A stretch of DNA of 64,000 nucleotides, taken from the NCBI GenBank assembly GCA_018608405.1, contig JABAZP010000014.1, positions 1 through 64,000 on the forward strand. The letters run 5' to 3'. Positions 1 to 8,548 of this stretch are shown here, one piece after another. A model generated the notes under the pieces. The model ran no database searches, was not told where the DNA came from, and was given only the letters and a program-made list of their open reading frames with translations. The position numbers and the translations under genes are program-made. This stretch comes from Flavobacteriales bacterium (GTDB lineage: Bacteria > Bacteroidota > Bacteroidia > Flavobacteriales_E > Vicingaceae). How positions within the stretch are numbered: position 1 is the first letter of the stretch; each line of letters opens with the position of its first letter.

Positions 1-412
1 AGTTTAAAATCTTGTTTTACCTAAATAAAATAGCCCATTATTAAGGAACGACTATTTAAATTATATTGCTGTAAATAAGAAAGTTGTGCTTCTTAAGCAA
101 ATCTTTATATCAAGGAATGCAACTAACAATATCCTTGAACCCTCCACAACAAAGCACTTATTTCGTCGATGAATGAGCTAATTTTTACGATAAAATTCAC
201 ACTTTTCAACAACGGCTGTGTTAATAAACCGATAATTTTATAGGAGGCTCATAATTAGAGTTTTGAGGTTTTTAATTTATAAAGGATATCAATAATTAAC
301 GCTAGTTTGTTGAAATTTAGAAACACTCTAAACAAACAAAATGGTTGAGTGTAACATTAAATTTATTAGGTTTGAACTGATTAAACTTTTTTATAAACTA
401 AAAACAATCAAA
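1..412. other. Intergenic region with no supported gene
   Basis: This AT-rich stretch has no open frame with coding character and no tRNA or rRNA fold that I can recognise. A frame open from 341 would extend the next gene by 24 residues, but that extension is not signal-peptide-like and is better read as untranslated leader. No exact TAnnTTTG promoter element was found; the closest is a one-base-short form around 304-310. Confidence 0.6.
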
Positions 413-1135
413 ATGAAAAAGAAAGTATTATTGATTGCAGCATTATTCACTGCTGGGCTATCTTTTGCTCAAGACGGATTAACTTCAAAGAAAGGTGTTC
501 CAATTTTACCTGAAGCAGGTGACTGGTCAATCGGTTTTGATGCATCAAATTTATTGCAATTTGGTGGGAATATGCTTAATGGAAACACTAGCAATACTCT
601 TAGTAGTTTCGGTTCTCAAAATGCAGGTATGATTTCTGGGAAGAAAATCATAGATGCGAATAAAGCATACAGAGTTATGGGTAACTTGGGTTTTGGGACC
701 TCAACTACATCCCCAGATACAAATAATACAATTTCAACATCTGGATTTGATTTGGGAATTGGTCTTGGGATAGAGAATCGTCGTGGGAAGGGAAGACTTC
801 AAGGCGTTTATGGTCCAATGGCCTCTATATCTTTTGGAACAAGTAGTATAGAGACAGAGACAACAGTCGCCTCTACCGTTTCTACTCTAACCGTATCACC
901 CGGTGCAAAAATTGCATTAGGAGTGTCTTATTTTGCTGGTGTTGAGTATTTTTTCGCTCCAAAAATGTCATTAGGGGCAGAAGTTTCTTACGGATTGAGT
1001 CTTAATATCGTGGGAGAAAGTGAAACAGAAAGTAAAACATCTGCGGCTACTACTACTACCAAAGCAGATGGTTCGACAAGTATTAATCTTGGACAAACAC
1101 CTAATACTATGATTTCTTTAAATTTCTACTTTTAA
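413..1135 (+). CDS. Outer-membrane beta-barrel protein
   Basis: A 240-residue secreted protein. The N-terminus MKKKVLLIAALFTAGLSFAQ is a typical signal peptide with cleavage after SFA-Q. The rest alternates glycine and aromatic or hydrophobic residues (FDASNLLQFGG, GNLGFGTS, ISLNFYF) and ends in phenylalanine, as expected for an outer-membrane barrel inserted by the Bam complex. Serine- and threonine-rich stretches around residues 90-120 and 205-230 look like surface loops. The ATG at 413 is preferred to one at 341 because only it starts with the signal peptide. The gene stands alone and is followed by a strong terminator. The ligand or function cannot be told from sequence. Confidence 0.8.
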   Translation: MKKKVLLIAALFTAGLSFAQDGLTSKKGVPILPEAGDWSIGFDASNLLQFGGNMLNGNTSNTLSSFGSQNAGMISGKKIIDANKAYRVMGNLGFGTSTTSPDTNNTISTSGFDLGIGLGIENRRGKGRLQGVYGPMASISFGTSSIETETTVASTVSTLTVSPGAKIALGVSYFAGVEYFFAPKMSLGAEVSYGLSLNIVGESETESKTSAATTTTKADGSTSINLGQTPNTMISLNFYF

Positions 1136-1161
1136 TAAGTAGAGGTTTAAAAAAGTTTATG

Positions 1162-1190
1162 AAAGCCCCGACCTCGGTCGGGGCTTTTTT
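1162..1190 (+). terminator. Rho-independent terminator after the barrel gene
   Basis: A perfect 12-bp inverted repeat (AAAGCCCCGACC at 1162-1173, its complement at 1176-1187) with a very GC-rich core is followed by a run of T. It lies 27 bases after the stop codon at 1135. Confidence 0.9.
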
Positions 1191-1226
1191 GTGCCTTAAA
1201 GGTTCTTAACTAACCCTTTAAAAAAT

Positions 1227-1234
1227 TACTTTTG
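1227..1234 (+). promoter_or_regulatory. Promoter -7 element before glyS
   Basis: TACTTTTG matches the Bacteroidota -7 consensus TAnnTTTG exactly. It ends four bases before the start codon at 1239, so the mRNA probably has almost no leader. Confidence 0.6.
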
Positions 1235-1238
1235 CACC

Positions 1239-2762
1239 ATGGTAAATCAAGAAGAAAATCTTAAAAATATTATTGGTCATGCTAAAGAGTATGGCTTTGT
1301 TTTTCCCTCATCTGAAATTTATGATGGCTTAAGTGCTGCATATGATTATGGGCCATTAGGCAGTGAGTTGAAAAACAACATCAAACAATACTGGTGGAAG
1401 GCCATGGTTCAAATGCACGAAAACATTGTTGGCATTGACGCATCAATTTTCATGCATCCTACGACTTGGAAAGCTTCAGGTCATACAGATGCGTTCAACG
1501 ATCCATTAATTGATAACAAGGACTCTAAAAAACGGTATAGGGCTGATGTTTTGATTGAAGAGTGGGTAGTGAAGATTGAGGCTAAGATTACGAAGGAAGT
1601 AACTAAAGCGGCAAAACGTTTTGGAGATGCTTTTAACGAAGCTGAGTTTAGAGCAACCAACCCAAGGGTTTTAGCTAACCAAGAAAAGATTGACGATGCA
1701 GAAAGTCGATTTAAAACTGCCATGGAAGCAGTAAAGCTAGAGGATGTGCGGCAGCTAATTATTGATTTGGAAATTGCAGATCCAGTAAGTGGCTCAAAGA
1801 ATTGGACCGATGTGCGTCAGTTTAACTTGATGTTTAGCACAGAGATGGGGGCTATGGCAGACGGTGCAAGTACGATTTACCTACGACCAGAAACTGCTCA
1901 AGGTATTTTTGTGAATTTTCTGAATGTTCAAAAAACCACTCGCTTAAAGATCCCCTTTGGAATTGCTCAGATTGGGAAAGCATTTAGAAATGAAATAATT
2001 GCGCGACAGTTTATTTTTAGAATGCGAGAGTTCGAACAAATGGAAATGCAATTTTTTGTTCGACCTGGTGAAGAGATGAAATGGTACGAATACTGGAAAG
2101 AGGAGCGTTTGAAATGGCACTTAGCATTGGGAATTCCTCAAGAAAAATACAAATTTCACGACCACTTAAAAATGGCACACTACGCCAACGCTGCTGCTGA
2201 CATTGAGTTTGACTTTCCTTTTGGATTTAAAGAATTGGAAGGAATTCATTCAAGAACCGATTTTGATTTAAAGCAACATGAAATTCATTCGGGCAAGAAA
2301 TTGCAATATTTTGATCCAGAAATTAACGAGAGTTATGTTCCTTATGTAATTGAAACCTCCATTGGCTTGGATCGAATGTTTTTGGCCATCCTTTCTAACT
2401 CTATTCAAAACGAAGAGTTAGAAGATGGTAGTTCGCGAGTGGTAATGCGCATTCCAAATTTTTTAGCACCCATTAAAGCAGCCATTATGCCGCTAACCAA
2501 GAAAGATGGCTTACCAGAGAAGGCAAGGGAAATTTTAAAAACCTTGCAAATGGACTTTAATTGTCAATATGATGAGAAGGATTCTATTGGCAAACGTTAC
2601 AGAAGACAAGATGCTATTGGAACACCATTATCCATTACAGTAGACCACGAAAGTTTGCAAGACAACTCAGTGACGATTCGAGACAGAGATACCATGCAGC
2701 AAGAAAGAGTTGCCATTGCCGATCTACCGACTATTATTGCAGAAAAATTGAAGTTGAAGTAA
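1239..2762 (+). CDS. glyS: Glycyl-tRNA synthetase (dimeric class II type)
   Basis: A 507-residue cytoplasmic enzyme that charges tRNA-Gly using ATP. It is the single-chain alpha2 type found in many bacteria, archaea and eukaryotes, not the GlyQ/GlyS tetramer. Visible marks are the N-terminal block with SSEIYDG and YDYGPLG, the SGHTDAFNDPL substrate segment, class II motif 2 around FRNEI (residues 249-253), and motif 3 near TSIGLDRMFLAIL, followed by an anticodon-binding domain from about residue 405 (IPNFLAPIKAAIMPLTKKDG). Length is normal for the family. The gene is monocistronic, with its own promoter and a bidirectional terminator shared with the convergent OmpA-like gene. Confidence 0.97.
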   Translation: MVNQEENLKNIIGHAKEYGFVFPSSEIYDGLSAAYDYGPLGSELKNNIKQYWWKAMVQMHENIVGIDASIFMHPTTWKASGHTDAFNDPLIDNKDSKKRYRADVLIEEWVVKIEAKITKEVTKAAKRFGDAFNEAEFRATNPRVLANQEKIDDAESRFKTAMEAVKLEDVRQLIIDLEIADPVSGSKNWTDVRQFNLMFSTEMGAMADGASTIYLRPETAQGIFVNFLNVQKTTRLKIPFGIAQIGKAFRNEIIARQFIFRMREFEQMEMQFFVRPGEEMKWYEYWKEERLKWHLALGIPQEKYKFHDHLKMAHYANAAADIEFDFPFGFKELEGIHSRTDFDLKQHEIHSGKKLQYFDPEINESYVPYVIETSIGLDRMFLAILSNSIQNEELEDGSSRVVMRIPNFLAPIKAAIMPLTKKDGLPEKAREILKTLQMDFNCQYDEKDSIGKRYRRQDAIGTPLSITVDHESLQDNSVTIRDRDTMQQERVAIADLPTIIAEKLKLK

Positions 2763-2790
2763 GTCTTTACTTTTTACCAAAGCATAAATA

Positions 2791-2820
2791 AAAAAGGAGC
2801 GAAATTTTTCGCTCCTTTTT
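2791..2820. terminator. Bidirectional terminator between glyS and ompA-like gene
   Basis: AAAAAGGAGCGAAA at 2791-2804 pairs with its complement at 2807-2820. A/T runs on both sides let the hairpin terminate both convergent genes. Confidence 0.9.
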
Positions 2821-2841
2821 TTGTAGAATAAATGTATGTGC

Positions 2842-3843
2842 TTAATTATTTTCTAGAAGTTTGAATAGTTCATCCAGTTTAGGCGTTAAAATTATTTCTG
2901 TTCTTCTGTTTTTTGCTCTACCCTCTTTGGTGTCATTTGTTGCAATTGGCACGTAGTCTGCTCTTCCTGCTGCGGTTAAGCGTTGTGCATCAATGTCGTT
3001 CTTGTCCAATATAATTTTCACCACTGAGGTAGCCCGCTTAACACTTAAGTCCCAATTATCTTTTAAAATACCTGTACCATTTAGAGGTATATTATCCGTA
3101 TGTCCTTCTACTAGAACATTTACGTCGGCATTTTTTTCTAATACAGCACCTAGGTTGTTTAACGCCTCTTTTCCTTTCTTTTCAATATCGTACTTACCTG
3201 AAGCAAACAATAAGCTTTCATCTAAGGAAACATATACTTTACCATTCTTTTGCTCAATAGTTAAGCCGTTATTTTCAAAACCAAGTAGGGCATCCTGAAC
3301 TTTTGCTTTCAAGGCTAAAACAGCTGAGTCTTTTCGTGCTAAAACGCCTTCCAATTCGCTAACTCTTGCCTCTCGTCTTTCCAATTCAGTTTTTAATTGT
3401 GCCAGATTTTTCTCTTTTGCATCAAGCTTAATTTTAGCTTCTTCTAACGCCATTGTTCGCTCTCTCAAGCTTTCTTGTGATTGAGTGAGGGTTTTAAACA
3501 TATTGGCACTTTCAATTTCTCGGCCTTCCAACAACTCTCTGTTTTTTGACAATAACAGTTCATATGTCTCATTGAGTTGATCGTAGTTTTTGGTCATTAG
3601 CCTCAATGATCTACCATGAACGGTGGTGTCCGTCATCAACGACTTATGGTTCTTTAGGAGGTCTTGGTACTTTTCATTTACCTCAGTAAAATCTTCATCT
3701 AATTTGCGGTTAGCTTCTTCTAAGGCAGCTCTTTGTTCTTCACAAATTTCCTTTTTACGTGTAATGTCTTCTACTTTTTTAGCAGGTACACATGCTGCTA
3801 AAAAAGAAATTGAAAGTATGGCAATGGCAATTTTTCGGTTCAT
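2842..3843 (-). CDS. OmpA-family peptidoglycan-binding lipoprotein
   Basis: A 333-residue lipoprotein. The signal peptide ends in a lipobox LAAC with the lipidated Cys at residue 18. Residues 25-185 are highly charged heptad-like sequence (long coiled coil). The C-terminal OmpA domain, about 205-325, carries VEGHTDNIP, NWDLSVKRATSVV and GRAKNRRTEI, which hold the Asp and Arg that bind diaminopimelate in peptidoglycan. It should sit in the outer membrane and span to the cell wall. The gene is monocistronic and convergent with glyS. A weak promoter-like TACTATTG (one mismatch to TAnnTTTG) lies just upstream. Confidence 0.92.
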   Translation of the reverse strand: MNRKIAIAILSISFLAACVPAKKVEDITRKKEICEEQRAALEEANRKLDEDFTEVNEKYQDLLKNHKSLMTDTTVHGRSLRLMTKNYDQLNETYELLLSKNRELLEGREIESANMFKTLTQSQESLRERTMALEEAKIKLDAKEKNLAQLKTELERREARVSELEGVLARKDSAVLALKAKVQDALLGFENNGLTIEQKNGKVYVSLDESLLFASGKYDIEKKGKEALNNLGAVLEKNADVNVLVEGHTDNIPLNGTGILKDNWDLSVKRATSVVKIILDKNDIDAQRLTAAGRADYVPIATNDTKEGRAKNRRTEIILTPKLDELFKLLENN

Positions 3844-3930
3844 AATGGCTTAAGTTTAGTACAATAGTAAGCAGATTTAACGCCTAAAAACAAGGGCTTT
3901 CAGCTACTTTTAAACACTCGAGTTGTGATA

Positions 3931-3946
3931 TTATTGCTGCTTTGTG
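3931..3946 (+). repeat. Short direct repeat on either side of xth (partner 4932-4947)
   Basis: TTATTGCTGCTTTGTG here and TTATTGTTGCTTTGTG at 4932-4947 differ at one base and sit on either side of the exonuclease gene, about 1 kb apart. The similarity continues weakly for about 13 bases. The surrounding spacer (3844-4132) also holds quasi-repeated words such as TGTAGAATG and TGTTGAATG, and no gene. Confidence 0.4.
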
Positions 3947-4132
3947 AATGAAGAATCTACAATGTAGAATGTAAAATTTTGAAATGTTGAATGGGAAGTG
4001 AGGAATGTTTATGTCATAAAACCTCACACTTCAATAGTCTCAACGTCTTAAAATCTCGTGGTCTCATCAACTCATATTCTCAAAATACATACGCATAAAG
4101 CGATAAAATTCAGACCATAACTATTTTAAAAC

Positions 4133-4897
4133 TTACTCCTCCAGCTCCAAAACTATAGGACAATGATCAGAATGTTTTGCTTCAGGTAGAATAGTAGCTC
4201 TAGTTAAGCGTTCTTTAAGCGGGTCACTTGCCATATGGTAGTCAATTCTCCAGCCTAGGTTTTTACCCCTAGCGCCTGCGCGGTAGCTCCACCAGCTGTA
4301 ATTATCTGGCTCCATATTAAAGTGACGAAAAGTATCTACAAACCCTGAATTTATAAATTCGCTCACCCATTCTCGCTCTTCAGGTAAAAACCCCGAAGTC
4401 TTTTGCTGCTTAGTTGGGTTGTGAATGTCAATGTCTAAGTGACAAATATTGTAATCTCCGCTGATGATTAAATTGGGAATCTCTTTTTTTAACTCGTCGA
4501 TGTAGTTTTTAAAGTCAGCTAACCATTGCATTTTAAACCCTTGTCTCAATTCGTTTGAACCTGAGGGCATGTAAACTGACATCACAGAAAAGGTTTCAAA
4601 ATCTGCACGAATCACTCTTCCTTCTGCGTCGTATTTTTCAATCCCGCAACCATACTCCACGTGTTTTGGCTCCTCTTTAGTCCAAATGGCTGTTCCGCTA
4701 TAGCCCTTTTTTTCTGCAGGAAACCAATAGTGATGATAATCTAAACTCTCTAAAAAGTCAGCATCCAATTGCTCGGGCATGGCTTTAATTTCTTGTAAAC
4801 ACAGAACATCTGGTTTTGCTGCACCTAACCAATTCATAAAATCTTTTTTAAGTGCTGCTCGAATGCCATTAACGTTGTAAGAAATTATTCTTTTCAT
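4133..4897 (-). CDS. xth: Exodeoxyribonuclease III / AP endonuclease
   Basis: A 254-residue Mg-dependent DNA repair nuclease of the exonuclease III family, acting at abasic sites and on 3' ends in base-excision repair. The full set of motifs is present: SYNVNGIRA at the N-terminus, LQEIK with the metal ligand Glu36, SGDYNICHLDIDI with Asp148 and Asn150, WRIDYHMAS, and C-terminal KHSDHCPI with the catalytic pair Asp244-His245. Length and start are typical for the family. The gene stands alone between two spacers. Confidence 0.96.
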   Translation of the reverse strand: MKRIISYNVNGIRAALKKDFMNWLGAAKPDVLCLQEIKAMPEQLDADFLESLDYHHYWFPAEKKGYSGTAIWTKEEPKHVEYGCGIEKYDAEGRVIRADFETFSVMSVYMPSGSNELRQGFKMQWLADFKNYIDELKKEIPNLIISGDYNICHLDIDIHNPTKQQKTSGFLPEEREWVSEFINSGFVDTFRHFNMEPDNYSWWSYRAGARGKNLGWRIDYHMASDPLKERLTRATILPEAKHSDHCPIVLELEE

Positions 4898-5065
4898 TTA
4901 ATTTTTTATTATTATTCTATATATCAGTAGTTTATTGTTGCTTTGTGGAGGAAAGAACTAGGCTGCTAAATTCCGAATAATTTTCAAGTATAAAGTTTGA
5001 TTCAAAACCTACTAAACATCTCCTTTTTACGTTAGCTTTAACTAACAAAGTTTAATTTTAGTTTC

Positions 5066-8000
5066 TTGAGAGCGCTATTTCTTTTTCTGTTAACTCTTTC
5101 TTGCTTTACAGCATTCGGTCAGGGCGGCTCTAATTGGCGTGAGCAAGTGAGGGTCATTGAAAAAGATACCATAGACCTGGATTCGTTAAGTATCATTCCC
5201 AATTCTGAAGTAATTAAGAAACCAGACGGAAATTATGTAAGTCCTTCGCAATATGAAATGCTGTACGCGAGGTCGAAGATGATTGTAGACGTTAGTTTAA
5301 TAGGCCAAGAATTGACAATTGGTTACCGTGTTTTTCCATACAATTTCGAAAAAAAATATGCCCACAAATCCCTTGATCAAATCGAGCAATCAGACCCGGG
5401 ACAATACGATTACTTCACCATTAAAGAAAATCCAAATCAGCGCGACCTATTTTCCGTGAGCGGATTGAATAAAAACGGCAGTATTTCTAGAGGGGTGAAC
5501 TTTGGGAACAATCAAGACCTTTCAGTAAACTCAAACCTTGACTTGCAGCTTTCGGGAAAGATAACAGAAGATATCTCGATTCAAGCTGCAATTAGCGACA
5601 ATACGCTTCCAATTCAGGCAGAAGGAAACACGCAACAATTGCAAGAGTTTGATCGAGTTTTTATTCGTGTTTATGATGAGAAAAGTAGTTTGATTGCCGG
5701 AGATTTTCGGATTAGTCGGCCGAATAGTTACTTCATGAATTTCAATAAAAAAGTTCAAGGTCTGGGTTTCTCAACCGAACTAATTGCCAAAGAAGAACTC
5801 ATGGAAAGTGAGAATGGTATTTTTAAAACGTCAGTTAATGCAGCTATTTCACGTGGAAAATTTTCGCGAAACGTAATAGAAGGTGAAGAGGGTAACCAAG
5901 GGCCATATAAATTACAGGGTTCGGAAAATGAGCGATTCATAATTGTGCTATCTGGAACTGAGAGAGTCTATGTGAACGGTAGATTGATGACCCGCGGTCA
6001 AGATCGAGATTATGTAATAGACTACAATACTGCCGAGTTAACATTTACACCAAATCAAATCATAAATAAAGATTTAAGAATTGTGGTTGAATTTCAGTAT
6101 TCCGACCAGAATTATTCTCGGTCTGTGGTATTTTTTGAAAACCAATATCAAAAAGAGAAGTTGACCATTGATTTAAATATTTATTCTGAGCAAGACAACA
6201 AAAATCAACCCTTGCAACAGGACTTAACAGACGACCAAAAACGAATTCTACTGAATGCAGGAGATGATATTAACGCGGCTATTTCGAATGGTGTAGATAC
6301 TGCTGGCTTTGACGATACGCAAGTAAGGTATAAAATAGTTGATTCTTTAGGACGGCAAATTTTGGCGTATTCAAAAAAGCCAGATAGTGCAATTTATGCC
6401 GCACGTTTTCGATTTGTAGGTGCTGGTAACGGTGACTATGTCCAAGTTACCAGTGATGCAAATGGGAGGGTATATGAATTTGTGGCTCCTAACTCTCAAG
6501 GGGTTCGTCAAGGAGATCATGACCCATCTATTCAGTTGGTTACTCCGAAGCAACGACAAATGGTTACCCTTGGTGGAAGTTATGCCTTTTCAAAAAATAC
6601 TCAGTTGGCTATTGAAGGAGCATATACCAAGAATGACTTGAATACGTTTTCGACAAGAGACTCAGCAGATGATCGGTCTTATGCTTTTTCGTTGGATTTT
6701 AGACACCGCCAACAAATTAATAAGAAGGATTCAGCGCGATCGACATTTTGGAATTCTGAAGTTTTTGTAGAACAGCGGGATCGTAATTTTCAATTTGTTG
6801 AACGTTACCGCGATGTTGAGTTTGAGAGAGACTGGAATGTTCAAACGTTATTGTTAAACGGCAACGAATCGCTCGTACGTGCAAAAACTGGGATTCAAAG
6901 AGGGAGTAATTTTTTGAATTATGAGTTGGGATCATTTTTAAAGGGAGATGATTACGATGGAATCAAGAACGGGTATTCTGCTAATTACCAGAAGAAAGGT
7001 TTTCGCCTTCAATCCAACGGAAGTTTATTGAGCACAAAGGCAAGAGATAACTCTAGTTTCACACGGCATTACACGACAGCCACTCAAAAAGTGGGAAAAA
7101 TTACAGTTGGCGGTTACTTTGAGCAAGAGCAATTGGAGTTTTATCAGGGCGAAAGCGATACGCTGCAAGCTGCAAGCTTAGACCGTCGAATTTGGAGGAC
7201 TTTTGCAATGGTTGGGGATAGTTCTTCGGGTAAAACGGCAAAAATTAGTTATGGTGAGACCTATGATTTACTGCCTGATGTAGACCAATTAAAGCGAGCT
7301 CAAAAAAGTGAAAATTTTGAATTCGATTTTGCTCTTACTGAGAATCGAAAAAGTCAACTGAGTGGACGGGCTACTTATCGTAGGTTTAAAATTGACAACG
7401 ATGAATTAAGCAATCGACAAGAGGAAAATACCCTTTTAGGAAGATTACAATACGACTTAAAAGCACTGAAGGGGTTTGTAAATTCTACTACTTTTTATCA
7501 GCTTGGTAGTGGATTGGAATTTAAGCGGGAATTCTCCTTTTTACAAGTTAATGATGGTCAAGGAACGCATTTGTGGAACGATTACAATGGAAACGGCGTG
7601 AAAGAATTCAATGAATTTGAGGTAGCAGGTCTCAATAATCAGTTTGAGTCAAACTACATTCGAGTATTTACACCAAGTAATGAGAGGGTGCCGATCTACT
7701 CTAATCAATTTAATCAAGTGTTGTTTCTAAAGCCAAACGCCATTTTAGATGGAAGTAAAGGCTGGCGTAAAATACTAGGTAAGTTTTCAAATAAATCGGC
7801 CTATCGAGCGGAGCGAAAAACTGGAACACAAGAAGCCGTATATAATCCCTTTAGTATTGATACTGAAGATTCTAATCTTGTATCCGTTAACTCATCTTTT
7901 GCAAATACATTCTATTTTAATCGAATTAACCCAAAGTTTGGTGCTGAATTCTTCTACTTGAATAACCGAAATAAGAGTCTATTAACGAACGGTTTTCAAA

Positions 8001-8548
8001 GTCGTTCCCTTTTTGAAAATGAATTGCGACTGCGGTATAATGTAAATAGCAGTTACTCTGTGGAATTAAAATTGACAGAGTCAAAGCGATTGAATCGGGC
8101 GGAAAATTTCGCCAATAGAAATTATAATATCAACACCCAACAAATTGAACCGAAAATCATCTTTCAACCCTCAGTTAAATTTAGAATTAGCGTTTCAGGA
8201 ATTTACGCAGAGAAAAAAAATGATTTTGAAACAGAATTGAATGCAGGTAATTTAGAGGAGTCGGTGAACTCTAGCTTTTCAACTGAACTTCAATTTAACC
8301 AAGCAGGGAAGGGGATTTTTTCGGTTAGTGCAAGTTACATTAACATTCGCTTCAACGCTGCAGAAAACAATTCTCTAGCATTTGAAATGTTGGACGGTTT
8401 AACCAAGGGAAATAATGTTACCTGGGATGTCCGGTGGCAACGAAATTTGGCCAATAACCTGCAGTTGAATTTAAATTACGGAGGAAGAAAATCTGGAGAG
8501 TTGAACATCATCCACACCGGGGGGATGACGGTAAGGGCGTTTTTCTAA
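5066..8548 (+). CDS. Very large secreted outer-membrane or surface protein, family not identified
   Basis: A 1160-residue protein that starts with TTG and a clear signal peptide (MRALFLFLLTLSCFTAFGQ); no upstream ATG fits, so the TTG is chosen. The sequence is rich in aromatic and charged residues with long strands typical of large beta-barrels, especially from about residue 500 to the C-terminus, which ends in VRAFF. Around residues 300-345, GTERVYVNGRLMTRG and DYVIDYNTAELTFTPN resemble a segment also seen in SprA-type proteins of the T9SS. Near residue 845, DYNGNGVKEFNEFE looks like a calcium-binding Asp-rich loop. It stands alone and its stop codon abuts that of hflX. I do not recognise a named family; T9SS or gliding-associated barrel is a guess. 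Confidence 0.75.
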   Translation: MRALFLFLLTLSCFTAFGQGGSNWREQVRVIEKDTIDLDSLSIIPNSEVIKKPDGNYVSPSQYEMLYARSKMIVDVSLIGQELTIGYRVFPYNFEKKYAHKSLDQIEQSDPGQYDYFTIKENPNQRDLFSVSGLNKNGSISRGVNFGNNQDLSVNSNLDLQLSGKITEDISIQAAISDNTLPIQAEGNTQQLQEFDRVFIRVYDEKSSLIAGDFRISRPNSYFMNFNKKVQGLGFSTELIAKEELMESENGIFKTSVNAAISRGKFSRNVIEGEEGNQGPYKLQGSENERFIIVLSGTERVYVNGRLMTRGQDRDYVIDYNTAELTFTPNQIINKDLRIVVEFQYSDQNYSRSVVFFENQYQKEKLTIDLNIYSEQDNKNQPLQQDLTDDQKRILLNAGDDINAAISNGVDTAGFDDTQVRYKIVDSLGRQILAYSKKPDSAIYAARFRFVGAGNGDYVQVTSDANGRVYEFVAPNSQGVRQGDHDPSIQLVTPKQRQMVTLGGSYAFSKNTQLAIEGAYTKNDLNTFSTRDSADDRSYAFSLDFRHRQQINKKDSARSTFWNSEVFVEQRDRNFQFVERYRDVEFERDWNVQTLLLNGNESLVRAKTGIQRGSNFLNYELGSFLKGDDYDGIKNGYSANYQKKGFRLQSNGSLLSTKARDNSSFTRHYTTATQKVGKITVGGYFEQEQLEFYQGESDTLQAASLDRRIWRTFAMVGDSSSGKTAKISYGETYDLLPDVDQLKRAQKSENFEFDFALTENRKSQLSGRATYRRFKIDNDELSNRQEENTLLGRLQYDLKALKGFVNSTTFYQLGSGLEFKREFSFLQVNDGQGTHLWNDYNGNGVKEFNEFEVAGLNNQFESNYIRVFTPSNERVPIYSNQFNQVLFLKPNAILDGSKGWRKILGKFSNKSAYRAERKTGTQEAVYNPFSIDTEDSNLVSVNSSFANTFYFNRINPKFGAEFFYLNNRNKSLLTNGFQSRSLFENELRLRYNVNSSYSVELKLTESKRLNRAENFANRNYNINTQQIEPKIIFQPSVKFRISVSGIYAEKKNDFETELNAGNLEESVNSSFSTELQFNQAGKGIFSVSASYINIRFNAAENNSLAFEMLDGLTKGNNVTWDVRWQRNLANNLQLNLNYGGRKSGELNIIHTGGMTVRAFF

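Noticed and set aside
200-240. oriC- or DnaA-box-like words (TTTTCAACA, TGTTAATAA)
   Set aside because: Too few and too diverged, and no dnaA or dnaN lies nearby.
341-412. Upstream extension of the first barrel gene (24 residues)
   Set aside because: It would put a charged stretch before the signal peptide that begins at 413.
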